64,000 nt of DNA from Clostridiales bacterium oral taxon 876 str. F0540 (GTDB lineage Bacteria > Bacillota > Clostridia > Clostridiales > Clostridiaceae): the NCBI GenBank assembly GCA_000466585.1, contig KE993496.1, positions 126,262 through 190,261 of the forward strand, read 5' to 3'. The translations under genes were made by a program, and so were the position numbers. The notes below the pieces were generated by a model. It had not been told where the DNA came from. It saw nothing but the letters and a program-made list of their open reading frames with translations, and made no database searches. Below, piece by piece: positions 7,687 through 15,719 of this stretch. How positions within the stretch are numbered: the first letter of the stretch is position 1; every line of letters begins with the position of its first letter.

Positions 7687-8946
7687 ATGATTAATTACGA
7701 TATAGTCATAATTGGAGGAGGACCTGCAGGTCTAGCTGCTGCAATTTCAGCAAAGGAGAATGGTATTGATAATATTTTAGTTCTGGAAAGAGAAAACCAG
7801 CTTGGAGGAATATTAAATCAATGTATTCATAATGGTTTTGGTCTTCATACTTTTAAAGAAGAGCTTACAGGGCCTGAATATGCTCAGAGATTTATTGATA
7901 AAGCCTTAGAACTTAAGGTTCCATATAAATTAAATACAACAGTTCTTGATATTAATGAAAATAAAATTATTACAGCTGTAAATGATAGTGATGGAATTTT
8001 AGAAATAAAGGCTAAGGCTATAATTTTGGCTATGGGCTGCAGAGAAAGACCAAGAGGAGCTATAAATATTCCAGGGAGCAGATGTGCAGGCATATATTCA
8101 GCGGGAACTGCTCAGAAGTTTGTAAATGTTAAGGGATATTTACCTGGGAAGGAAATTGTAATATTAGGTTCCGGAGATATAGGACTTATAATGGCAAGAA
8201 GGATGACACTAGAAGGCTGCAAGGTTAAGGCTGTTGTGGAGCTTATGCCATACTCAAGCGGTCTTAAAAGAAATATTGTTCAATGTCTTGATGATTATGA
8301 CATACCTTTGAAATTAAGCCATACAGTTATTGATATAAAAGGCAAAGATAGAGTTGAAGGAGTCACTATTGCAGAGGTAGACAACAATAGAAATCCAATA
8401 AAGGGAACTGAAGTGTATATATCCTGCGATACCTTGCTTCTTTCAGTAGGGCTTGTTCCTGAGAATGAACTTTCTAAAAAGGCTGGAGTAAAACTAAGCG
8501 CTGCTACTAATGGAGCAGAGGTTAACGAAAGCATGGAAACTAATGTGGAAGGTATTTTTGCCTGCGGGAATGTTTTACATGTTCATGATCTTGTAGATTA
8601 TGTAACTCTTGAGAGTTACACCGCAGGAAAAAATGCAGCAAAGTATGTAAAAGGAAAAAATATTTCAGGAAAAACTATAGAAGCTGCTGCTGAAGATGGA
8701 GTAACCTATATAGTGCCAAGCTTTATTAACCCTTTAAATATAGAAGATTATGTTGATGTTAAATTCAGAGTAAGAAAAGTATTTAATAACAGCTTTATAT
8801 CAGTTTATTTTGATAATGTAAGAGAGATGCATTTAAAGAAAAAAGTATTGGCTCCGGGGGAAATGGAAGTTATCAAATTTAAAAAAGAATTGTTTGATAA
8901 ACATCCTGAGTGTAAAAAAATAACCATCAAGGTGGAAGGGGAGTAG
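7687..8946 (+). CDS. NAD(P)/FAD-dependent oxidoreductase, GlpA partner
   Basis: 419 residues of the pyridine-nucleotide-disulfide oxidoreductase fold. The FAD site is DIVIIGGGPAGLAAAISA at the N-terminus; the NAD(P) site is KEIVILGSGDIGLIMARRM in the middle; the FAD-closing motif is VEGIFACGNVLHVHDLVD. No redox-active CxxC is seen in the central domain. It probably passes electrons between the GlpA-like FAD subunit and NAD(P), filling the place of GlpB in a GlpABC-like assembly. The exact acceptor is an inference. Confidence 0.85.
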   Translation: MINYDIVIIGGGPAGLAAAISAKENGIDNILVLERENQLGGILNQCIHNGFGLHTFKEELTGPEYAQRFIDKALELKVPYKLNTTVLDINENKIITAVNDSDGILEIKAKAIILAMGCRERPRGAINIPGSRCAGIYSAGTAQKFVNVKGYLPGKEIVILGSGDIGLIMARRMTLEGCKVKAVVELMPYSSGLKRNIVQCLDDYDIPLKLSHTVIDIKGKDRVEGVTIAEVDNNRNPIKGTEVYISCDTLLLSVGLVPENELSKKAGVKLSAATNGAEVNESMETNVEGIFACGNVLHVHDLVDYVTLESYTAGKNAAKYVKGKNISGKTIEAAAEDGVTYIVPSFINPLNIEDYVDVKFRVRKVFNNSFISVYFDNVREMHLKKKVLAPGEMEVIKFKKELFDKHPECKKITIKVEGE

Positions 8947-8950
8947 TTCT

Positions 8951-9316
8951 ATGGCTAAAAAGGAATTGACCTGTATAAGCTGTCCTCTAGGCTGTAATTT
9001 AGAGGTGGATATAATAGATGAAAATAATATAAAAGTAACAGGAAACAGCTGCAAGCGCGGAGAAGCTTACGGCATAAAAGAATGCACAAATCCAACCAGA
9101 ATAGTAACTTCAACTGTGTTGGTTAAAAATGGAGTTGAAGAAGTGGTACCTGTAAAAACAGAAAAAGACATTCCTAAAGACAAGATATTTGACTGCATAA
9201 GGGCTTTGAAGGGCTTATCTTTAGAAGCTCCTATTAAGATCGGAGATGTGGTCATAGAAAATATTTTTGATACAGGAGTAAATATTGTAGCTACTAAGAA
9301 TGTAGGAGTAATATAG
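8951..9316 (+). CDS. DUF1667 domain protein
   Basis: 121 residues with the family cysteine pattern: CISCPLGCNLEV near the N-terminus and NSCKRGEAYGIKEC a little later. These cysteines probably bind an Fe-S cluster or zinc. The family is nearly always encoded after the two oxidoreductases found upstream, here with a 4-bp gap, and is regarded as a small subunit of the anaerobic glycerol-3-phosphate oxidising complex. The exact role is not established. Confidence 0.85.
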   Translation: MAKKELTCISCPLGCNLEVDIIDENNIKVTGNSCKRGEAYGIKECTNPTRIVTSTVLVKNGVEEVVPVKTEKDIPKDKIFDCIRALKGLSLEAPIKIGDVVIENIFDTGVNIVATKNVGVI

Positions 9317-9448
9317 TTTCGGATTATAATACTCCATTAGAAATAAATTAAGTTCATAAAATATTTTGGAGATGACAAAATATAACACAAAAAGTCGGGA
9401 ATAATCGCCTGAAAAGAAGTAAGATATATACAGACAGGGGGGATGATT

Positions 9449-10306
9449 ATGGGATGGATTGAAGGAATTGGTGAAGCTGTTAACTATATTGAAGCTAATA
9501 TAACCGAGGAACTAACAATAGAAAGTATTGCTGAACGAGCATTTTTGTCTTCGTTTTATTTTCAAAAAGGATTTGCGATGCTCTGTGGTTTTTCGGTGGG
9601 CGAGTACATCAGACAACGTAGGCTTGCACTTGCCGGCAGCGAGCTTGTTTCCACTGATGAAAAAATTATTGACATTGCACTGAAATATGGTTACAGCTCA
9701 CCGGATAGCTTTACAAAAGCTTTCACTCGATTTCATGGAGTCACGCCTACTGCTGTCAGAAAAGATGGAGCAATGATCAAATCCTTTGCCCCACTAAAAA
9801 TAAAATTTTCATTGGAGGGCGGTTATATTATGGATTACAAAATTGTTGAAAAAGATTCCTTTACTGTAATGGGTTCATCGAAGGTATTCAAATATGATAG
9901 TGCAACTAAAGAAATTCCACAGTTTTGGACAGAACACTACCAGACTGGAAATGGTAAGCTTGTATGTGGAATGTACGGAGTATGTATAGATGAGAATATG
10001 GGCTCAGATGAGTTTGAATATTTGATTGCAGACAATTACAATCCGTCAATAGAAATACCGGACGGCTTTGTAACAAAGACTATTCCCAAACATACTTGGG
10101 CTGTTTTTCCATGCAAAGGAGCAATGCCGAAATCTTTGCAAGATGTGAACCAAAAAATCTTTTCAGAATGGTTGCCTAATTGCAAGGACTATGAAATTGC
10201 AGCAGGCTATAATATCGAAATGTATACGAACATTGCTGATTATCCGCTAGGAAATCAAGATGAAAATTACTATAGCGAAATTTGGATTCCTGTTAGAAAA
10301 AAATAA
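9449..10306 (+). CDS. AraC family regulator with GyrI-like effector domain
   Basis: 285 residues. Two AraC helix-turn-helix motifs occupy residues 1-105 (LTIESIAERAFLSSFYFQKGF; IIDIALKYGYSSPDSFTKAFTRFHGVTP). A GyrI-like small-molecule domain follows (about 125-285, beginning MDYKIVEKDSFTVMG). This order is that of Rob/SoxS-like multidrug-sensing regulators. Start at 9449 follows AGGGGGG; an ATG two codons earlier is too close. Codon use differs a little from the surroundings (CGA and CGT arginine, more GC-rich third positions), suggesting acquisition. Targets unknown; it stands alone. Confidence 0.88.
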   Translation: MGWIEGIGEAVNYIEANITEELTIESIAERAFLSSFYFQKGFAMLCGFSVGEYIRQRRLALAGSELVSTDEKIIDIALKYGYSSPDSFTKAFTRFHGVTPTAVRKDGAMIKSFAPLKIKFSLEGGYIMDYKIVEKDSFTVMGSSKVFKYDSATKEIPQFWTEHYQTGNGKLVCGMYGVCIDENMGSDEFEYLIADNYNPSIEIPDGFVTKTIPKHTWAVFPCKGAMPKSLQDVNQKIFSEWLPNCKDYEIAAGYNIEMYTNIADYPLGNQDENYYSEIWIPVRKK

Positions 10307-10379
10307 CGGCAATGGAATAAGAACACTTGTCCCAGAGATTAACTAATTAATTAGTTCACAAGGTTTTGATATGTTTTAA

Positions 10380-10402
10380 GCCAGCATCATATAGATGCTG
10401 GC
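10380..10402. terminator. Hairpin between AraC gene and ahpF
   Basis: GCCAGCATC/GATGCTGGC, 9 bp with 5-nt loop, between convergent genes. It lacks a strong T run, so terminator activity is tentative. Confidence 0.5.
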
Positions 10403-10458
10403 ATTAACATATCCTTACATAAATAGAGCGGACAATCCATTTTAGAAGGGGGAATGAC

Positions 10459-11988
10459 TTAATTCCTTATTAAATAGTCAAAGGCACCCAAGGCTGCACT
10501 GGCACCTGAACCCATAGAGATAATAATTTGTTTAAATGGGCTATTTGTACAGTCTCCTGCGGCAAATACTCCAGGTATATTTGTTGCACCTCGGCTATCT
10601 ACTATGATTTCGCCCATGCGGTTGCGCTCAATAATTCCTTCAAGCCACTCAGTATTTGGAACAAGTCCTATTTGAACAAATACGCCTTGAAGCTCAATAT
10701 GAGTAACTTCTCCTGTGCTACGATCTATATAGGAAATACCATTTACTTTATCAGTACCTGTAATTTCTTTTGTTTGAACATTTTTTAATACAGTTACGTT
10801 AGGAAGACTGTAAAGACGCTTTTGAAGTACTGCATCAGCCTTAAGTTCCGGCATAAATTCAAGAACAGTTACATGCTTTACGATACCAGCAAGATCAATA
10901 GCTGCCTCGATTCCGGAATTGCCTCCTCCAATAACTGCCACATCTTTTCCTTTGAATAAAGGTCCATCGCAGTGAGGACAATAAGCTACACCTTTAGTTT
11001 TAAATTCAGCTTCACCAGGTACACCTACATTTCTCCAGCGAGCGCCTGTTGAAAGTATAACAGTTTTACTTTTTAAAACAGCTCCATTTTCAAGTTCAAT
11101 TTCAATTAGGTCTTTTTTCTCTAAGCGTTTTACACGCTGAGAACTCATAATATCAACATCATAATTTCTAACATGTTCCTCAAGACTGGCTGCAAGTTTA
11201 GGACCTTCAGTATATTTTACACTGATAAAGTTTTCGATACCCATAGTATCCATTACCTGACCACCAAAACGTTCTGCAACAATTCCTGTGCGAATCCCTT
11301 TACGTGCTGCATAGATAGCTGCACTTGATCCCGCTGGGCCGCCTCCGATAACAAGCACATCAAAAGGCTCTTTATTATTAAACTCAGATATATCCACGGA
11401 ACTCCCTAGCTTTGCAAGAATTTCTTCCAAAGTCATACGACCGCTTGCGAAAAATTCTCCATTTAAATAAACTGAAGGCACTGCCATAATATTTTTACTT
11501 TCAACTTCTTCTTTGAACGCTGCACCATCAATCATAGTATGGGTAATACCAGGATTAAGAATGCTCATTAAGTTAAGTGCCTGAACAACTTCAGGACAGT
11601 TATGGCAGCTTAGGCTTATATAAGATTCAAAATGATATTCACCTTTAATATTCTTTATTTGGTCAATTAGCTTTTGCTCAACCTTTGGAGCTCTTCCGCT
11701 GACTTGAAGTAATGCTAATACCAAGGAAGTGAATTCGTGGCCTAAAGGTATACCGGCAAAGGTAACCCCAGTATCCTCACCAATGCGATTTATACTAAAG
11801 CTTGGAGTTCTGGATAATTGACTATTTTGTATTTTTATTTTAGAGGACATGGCAGCTATTTCATCCACTAGAGCTACCATGTCCTTAGATGTATCATCAG
11901 ATCCAACGCTAAGTTTTATTAATATATCACCCTCCATCAATTGAAGATATTGGGCTAATTGTTGTTTTATATCTGTATCTAGTAGCAT
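10459..11988 (-). CDS. ahpF: Alkyl hydroperoxide reductase subunit F
   Basis: 509 residues, full length. The N-terminal 200 residues are the double thioredoxin-fold domain with the CHNC redox pair; the C-terminal part is a thioredoxin-reductase-like flavoprotein (VLVIGGGPAGSSAAIYAARKG FAD site, CPHCDG redox disulfide, VAVIGGGNSGIEAA NAD(P) site, GVFAAGDCTN closing motif). It uses NAD(P)H to reduce AhpC. It lies downstream of ahpC on the same strand, separated by about 220 bp filled with two repeat modules; AAGGAG at 11995-12000 is the ribosome site and the end of the repeat. Confidence 0.95.
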   Translation of the reverse strand: MLLDTDIKQQLAQYLQLMEGDILIKLSVGSDDTSKDMVALVDEIAAMSSKIKIQNSQLSRTPSFSINRIGEDTGVTFAGIPLGHEFTSLVLALLQVSGRAPKVEQKLIDQIKNIKGEYHFESYISLSCHNCPEVVQALNLMSILNPGITHTMIDGAAFKEEVESKNIMAVPSVYLNGEFFASGRMTLEEILAKLGSSVDISEFNNKEPFDVLVIGGGPAGSSAAIYAARKGIRTGIVAERFGGQVMDTMGIENFISVKYTEGPKLAASLEEHVRNYDVDIMSSQRVKRLEKKDLIEIELENGAVLKSKTVILSTGARWRNVGVPGEAEFKTKGVAYCPHCDGPLFKGKDVAVIGGGNSGIEAAIDLAGIVKHVTVLEFMPELKADAVLQKRLYSLPNVTVLKNVQTKEITGTDKVNGISYIDRSTGEVTHIELQGVFVQIGLVPNTEWLEGIIERNRMGEIIVDSRGATNIPGVFAAGDCTNSPFKQIIISMGSGASAALGAFDYLIRN

Positions 11989-11994
11989 AATTTT

Positions 11995-12099
11995 CTCCTT
12001 TCTCTCGAAACATTGTGCGACCTAAACTTGTTCGCTATCGCTCACAGGCCGGCCGTAAAAGGTCATTTAGACCTTTTACCTCCTTTCACTCGGAACACT
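11995..12099 (-). repeat. Shine-Dalgarno-linked palindromic module, copy B1
   Basis: Minus strand: AGTGTTCCGAGTG-AAAGGAGG; hairpin 1 with altered stem AAAGGTCTAAATGACCTTT (GGTC/GACC where others have GTCC/GGAC, a compensatory change); hairpin 2 with stem CGGCC/GGTCG around TGAGCGATAGCGAAC; then AATGTTTCGAGAGAAAGGAG, which is the ahpF ribosome site. Confidence 0.8.
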
Positions 12100-12180
12100 G
12101 AACAGTTTATAACACTGAAATTCTTTTTTTTAAAGCAATGGGTAGCCTAGAGCTTTTTGTTAACACTCGTAAACTACCCG
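12100..12180 (-). repeat. Degenerate palindromic module, copy B0
   Basis: Minus strand: GGGTAG...CTACCC hairpin (12140-12179), resembling hairpin 2 of the carA-carB copy, then a T-poor linker leading into the AGTGTTCCGA tail of copy B1. Hairpin 1 is missing. It follows the ahpC stop codon and may also act as a processing or pausing site. Confidence 0.6.
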
Positions 12181-12207
12181 TTGTAAGTTATTTATATATT
12201 GAGACTA

Positions 12208-12771
12208 TTAAATCTTTCCTACAAGGTCAAGACTTGGTTTTAATGTAGCAGCTCCTTCTTTCCACTTAGCTGGGCAAACTTCACCAGGGTTGTTTCTAAC
12301 ATATTGTGCTGCTTTAATCTTATTAATAAGAATACTTGCATCACGTCCGATTCCACCTGCGTTTATTTCAACTGCTTGAACTATGCCATCTGGGTCAATA
12401 ATAAATGTACCACGGTCAGCCAGACCATCCGCTTCTATTAAAACATCAAAGTTTCTTGATAGTGTATGTGAAGGATCACCAATCATAACATAAGTAATTT
12501 TGCTTATAGCCTCCGAGCTGTCATGCCATGCTTTATGAGTATAATGAGTATCGGTTGAAACAGAGTAGATTTCAACTCCAAGCTTCTTTAACTCTTCATA
12601 ATTGTCTTGTAGATCTTCTAATTCAGTTGGACATACGAATGTGAAATCTGCTGGATAAAAGCAAACTACACTCCACTTGCCTTTAAAATCTGCTTCTGTA
12701 ACTTCAATAAACTTTCCGTTTTGATAAGCCTCAGCTTTAAATGGTTTTACTTCACTTCCGATTAATGACAT
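12208..12771 (-). CDS. ahpC: Alkyl hydroperoxide reductase subunit C (2-Cys peroxiredoxin)
   Basis: 187 residues, standard AhpC. The peroxidatic cysteine lies in DFTFVCPTEL (about residue 48) and the resolving cysteine in GEVCPAKW (about residue 167). It reduces hydrogen peroxide and organic hydroperoxides, and is re-reduced by AhpF, encoded next. TTAGGAGGT precedes the start. The promoter upstream has a PerR-like operator, which fits peroxide induction. Confidence 0.96.
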   Translation of the reverse strand: MSLIGSEVKPFKAEAYQNGKFIEVTEADFKGKWSVVCFYPADFTFVCPTELEDLQDNYEELKKLGVEIYSVSTDTHYTHKAWHDSSEAISKITYVMIGDPSHTLSRNFDVLIEADGLADRGTFIIDPDGIVQAVEINAGGIGRDASILINKIKAAQYVRNNPGEVCPAKWKEGAATLKPSLDLVGKI

Positions 12772-12854
12772 AATAAAATTACCTCCTAAGATTTGTTTTT
12801 AATTTTTTATAACAATTAGCTTCTGTAGAATATGTATATAAGATTTAAGCTAAT

Positions 12855-12869
12855 CAATAATTATTATTA
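12855..12869 (-). promoter_or_regulatory. PerR-box-like operator of ahpC
   Basis: Minus strand TAATAAT-A-ATTATTG matches the 7-1-7 PerR consensus TTATAAT-N-ATTATAA at 11 of 14 positions. It lies just downstream of the -10 box, a repressing position. The region is AT-rich, so chance similarity cannot be excluded. Confidence 0.5.
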
Positions 12870-12879
12870 TCTAATACTT

Positions 12880-12907
12880 ATTATATAACACTTGTATCAT
12901 TTGTCAA
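12880..12907 (-). promoter_or_regulatory. Consensus sigma-A promoter of ahpC
   Basis: Minus strand TTGACA (12902-12907), 16 bp, TATAAT (12880-12885); both hexamers are perfect. Confidence 0.8.
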
Positions 12908-12996
12908 TAAGTTTATGTAAAATTTCCATAATTTATTTATGTAAGTTAATATGATCGGTATAATTTTTATATGAAATAAGATTCCTTGAATTATGT

Positions 12997-13229
12997 ATGA
13001 ACGCTATGGTAGAATTTAGGGAAGGATATATAGGATTTACAATTACTAAATGCCTTCAAGCAGATTGTGGATTTATGACAATTTTCTTATTAAACTACAA
13101 CACTCAAATTGTTAACGATGGCTATCCTAAATGCTATTTAGAAATTAATGATTAATGTGTATAGGTGGAACTTGGGTTACTCATAGACCGTCAGCAGATA
13201 TAGTAAGTGTGCCAACTTTTGAAGGTTAA
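12997..13229 (+). pseudogene. Possible remnant of a small gene (two overlapping short frames)
   Basis: A 52-codon frame (12997-13155) encodes a peptide beginning MNAMVEFREGYIGFT and ending YPKCYLEIND. A second frame continues at 13155-13229, beginning MCIGGTWVTHRPSADIV and stopping before the TetR gene. The two lie in different frames and abut, as if one gene of about 75 codons had been split by a frameshift. No clear ribosome site precedes the first ATG, although a promoter candidate sits at 12936-12964. No family recognised. Confidence 0.25.
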
Positions 13230-13262
13230 TTTAAAGACAAGCTTTTAGTAAAGGAGAAATTT

Positions 13263-13838
13263 ATGAAACACAGTGCTAAAACTGCAATAATTGATTCGTT
13301 TAAAGAGCTATTAAATAAAAAATCTATAGATAAGATTACGGTTAAAAGTATCTGTGAGCATTGCAATGTGAATAGACAAACTTTTTATAATCATTTTACA
13401 GATATTATGGATGTATTCAAATTTGTATTTTATGATGAATTATCGAAAGAAATCGCACAAAATAGAACCTTTGAAACTTGGACTGGTGGTTTTTTAGCAA
13501 CTATGAATTATCTCAAAAAAAATTCAAGAATGATATTGCATGTGTATAATTCTTCCTACTGGCCAGAAGTAAATAGATATCTTACTAATCTTTCTACTAT
13601 ACTATTAGAAGATGTGGTTGATGAATGTGTTAAAAGAATAGAGGCTGCAATGGACGATAAAGATAGAAGCTTTATAGTTAACTTTTATAGGCATGTATTT
13701 AATGGGCTAATAATAGACTGGGTAAGTGAAGGTATGGAGGAAGAGCCGGAAGATATTCTTAATAAACTTTTAATTATGATAACGGGAAGCATCCCGCGTT
13801 CTGTAGCTGCTTTTATCAGCGAGGAAGCAAGAGAATAA
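13263..13838 (+). CDS. TetR/AcrR family regulator, DhaS-like
   Basis: 191 residues. The TetR N-terminal helix-turn-helix is at residues 5-55 (IDKITVKSICEHCNVNRQTFYNHFTDIMDVF). The C-terminal half resembles the TetR_C domain of DhaS-type proteins, which sense small ligands. It begins a plus-strand run with DUF5692, hypB, the Fe-S flavoprotein and hypA, but a terminator lies between it and DUF5692, so it may regulate rather than be co-transcribed. Ligand unknown. Confidence 0.85.
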   Translation: MKHSAKTAIIDSFKELLNKKSIDKITVKSICEHCNVNRQTFYNHFTDIMDVFKFVFYDELSKEIAQNRTFETWTGGFLATMNYLKKNSRMILHVYNSSYWPEVNRYLTNLSTILLEDVVDECVKRIEAAMDDKDRSFIVNFYRHVFNGLIIDWVSEGMEEEPEDILNKLLIMITGSIPRSVAAFISEEARE

Positions 13839-13852
13839 TATTAAAATTATGT

Positions 13853-13881
13853 GAAAGTGTCTAAAATAGACACTTTCATTT
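13853..13881 (+). terminator. Terminator after the TetR gene
   Basis: GAAAGTGTCTA/TAGACACTTTC stem followed by ATTTTT. Confidence 0.75.
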
Positions 13882-13890
13882 TTCTGTCTA

Positions 13891-13918
13891 TTGAAAAAAG
13901 TTTGATAAAAATTATACA
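13891..13918 (+). promoter_or_regulatory. Promoter candidate of the DUF5692-hyp cluster
   Basis: TTGAAA (13891-13896), 16 bp, TATACA (13913-13918); about 40 bp before the DUF5692 start. Confidence 0.45.
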
Positions 13919-13958
13919 ATATATATAAGAAGTTATATATATTTGAAGGAGGTACAAT

Positions 13959-14981
13959 ATGTTTGTTTTTAACTATGCTGATGGTGCATCAGTACTAAGC
14001 GTTTGGGGAGTTTGGTTAATCGTTTTCATTGCGCTCTTTGGTTTTAATGAGGTAGCTCGCAGATGGAAGTATGTAGGTTTCTTTAGTTTTGTTATTTTGC
14101 CACTAGTATTATCAATATTATGGTTTACTGTATTAAAGGATACAACCTACACAGATTGGTTTCATTTAGCAAAGGTTTATTCTTCTACAGCTGGATGTAT
14201 AGGCTTTTGGTGTATTAGACATGTTACATGGAAAAATAAATCCACAGGAAAAGTATGGAGGCTGTCAGATAAAAAATGGGCGCTTTGCTTTCCGCCACTA
14301 ATTCTGGCTATAAATATTTTAGAGGCAGTAACTCGTGATTTTCAAGTTGGTATTCAATACGCCGGAGGAGGAACTTTAGCTGACGAAGCAATGTATGTAC
14401 TAGGCGGCCCATGGAATTTTATGAATGGTATTGCCGGAATATTAAATATCATAACTATAACTGGCTGGCTTGGTATTTGTATAAAGAAGAAGACAGATAA
14501 AGATGGAAGCATGGATATGCTTTGGCCGGATATGTTATGGTTTTGGATAATAGCTTACGATTTATGGAATTTTACTTACACATATAATTGCCTTCCAGGT
14601 CATGCATGGTACTGCGGTTTTGCACTTTTACTTGCACCAACACTTTGTGCATTTACAGTAGGAAAGGGAGCGTGGCTCCAGCATCGAGCACAAACGTTAG
14701 CTATATGGTGTATGTTTGCTCAGACCTTCCCAGCATTTATCGATAAAGGAGCCTTTGCAGTTGCATCCTCCTATAACAAAGTACCGCTGTTTGTGTTTGG
14801 TTTATTATCATTGTTATCAAATATAGCAGTGCTTATTTATATGATTTACAAAGTAGTTAAAACTAAGAGAAATCCTTATCTTGGTGAACTTTATACAGAT
14901 TTAAAGGAATATAAAGAAATTAAAGCTCTTTCAGATCAGGTATCTGTACAACAGGGCAAGATGTATAACCTATCAAATTAG
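13959..14981 (+). CDS. DUF5692 family multi-pass membrane protein
   Basis: 340 residues with about eight hydrophobic helices and conserved-looking Trp/Gly-rich segments (MLWPDMLWFWIIAYDLWNF; GAWLQHRAQTLAIWCMF; LADEAMYVLGGPWNFMNG). I recognise the pattern as DUF5692, a family of unknown function in anaerobic Firmicutes. It is followed 33 bp later by hypB, then by an Fe-S flavoprotein and hypA, suggesting a link with nickel or redox metabolism at the membrane; this is inference only. AAGGAGG ribosome site. Confidence 0.75.
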   Translation: MFVFNYADGASVLSVWGVWLIVFIALFGFNEVARRWKYVGFFSFVILPLVLSILWFTVLKDTTYTDWFHLAKVYSSTAGCIGFWCIRHVTWKNKSTGKVWRLSDKKWALCFPPLILAINILEAVTRDFQVGIQYAGGGTLADEAMYVLGGPWNFMNGIAGILNIITITGWLGICIKKKTDKDGSMDMLWPDMLWFWIIAYDLWNFTYTYNCLPGHAWYCGFALLLAPTLCAFTVGKGAWLQHRAQTLAIWCMFAQTFPAFIDKGAFAVASSYNKVPLFVFGLLSLLSNIAVLIYMIYKVVKTKRNPYLGELYTDLKEYKEIKALSDQVSVQQGKMYNLSN

Positions 14982-15014
14982 TAAAGCAAAATAGTAGATA
15001 AGGATGGGAGCAAT

Positions 15015-15686
15015 ATGGATAAATTTAAGGTTCTTGAGATTAAACAAAGTGTTTTCGAAGATAATGATAGACAAGCGAACTTACTAAGAGAAGAGCTTAA
15101 AAATAATAGAACTTTTTTATTGAACTTGATGTCTTCACCGGGATCAGGTAAGACTACAACAATAATAAGAACTATTGAAGCGCTTAAAAACGAAATGAGT
15201 ATTGGGGTTATGGAAGCAGATATCGATTCTGACGTTGATGCTGATAAAGTTTCCAAAACCGGTGCCAAGGTAATTCAGCTGCATACAGGGGGAATGTGTC
15301 ACTTGGATGCAGATATGACAAAACAAGGACTTATGGGACTGGAAACAACGGGAATTGACTTTGTAATATTAGAGAATGTAGGAAATTTGGTGTGTCCTGC
15401 AGAATTCGATACCGGAGCTTCAAAAAATGCCATGATTTTAAGTGTACCTGAAGGTGATGATAAACCTCTAAAGTACCCTTTGATGTTCTCAATAGTAGAT
15501 GTTGTATTAATAAATAAGATTGATGCAATAGCTAATTTTGATTTTGATTTTGACAAATTTAAAGAGCATATAAAAAAATTAAATCCTAATATCAAAGTTA
15601 TTCCTATATCAGCTAAAACTGGTGAGGGAATTGATGAGTGGGCTGAATGGATACGTACAGAAGTTAAAGAATGGAAAGCTCAATAA
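15015..15686 (+). CDS. hypB: Hydrogenase nickel incorporation GTPase HypB
   Basis: 223 residues. SIMIBI-class GTPase with P-loop SSPGSGKT (about 41-48), the nickel/zinc-binding G-domain segment GGMCHLDADM, the ENVGNLVCPAEFD motif and the NKID guanine-specificity motif. HypB delivers nickel with HypA to [NiFe] hydrogenase or other nickel enzymes. The N-terminus has no CXXCGC high-affinity site or histidine-rich stretch. HypC, D, E, F and hydrogenase structural genes are absent from the window; hypA lies two genes downstream. Confidence 0.94.
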   Translation: MDKFKVLEIKQSVFEDNDRQANLLREELKNNRTFLLNLMSSPGSGKTTTIIRTIEALKNEMSIGVMEADIDSDVDADKVSKTGAKVIQLHTGGMCHLDADMTKQGLMGLETTGIDFVILENVGNLVCPAEFDTGASKNAMILSVPEGDDKPLKYPLMFSIVDVVLINKIDAIANFDFDFDKFKEHIKKLNPNIKVIPISAKTGEGIDEWAEWIRTEVKEWKAQ

Positions 15687-15719
15687 TACCTTAATAAGTT
15701 TTGTAGGGGGATAACAAAT

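Larger units (their letters stand above)
12772..13262. other. Divergent regulatory region between ahpC and a TetR gene
   Basis: It holds the ahpC promoter with its PerR-like box, a plus-strand promoter candidate (TTTATG, 17 bp, TATAAT at 12959-12964), and a possible broken small reading frame at 12997-13229. A ribosome site AAAGGAG precedes the TetR ATG. Confidence 0.5.
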
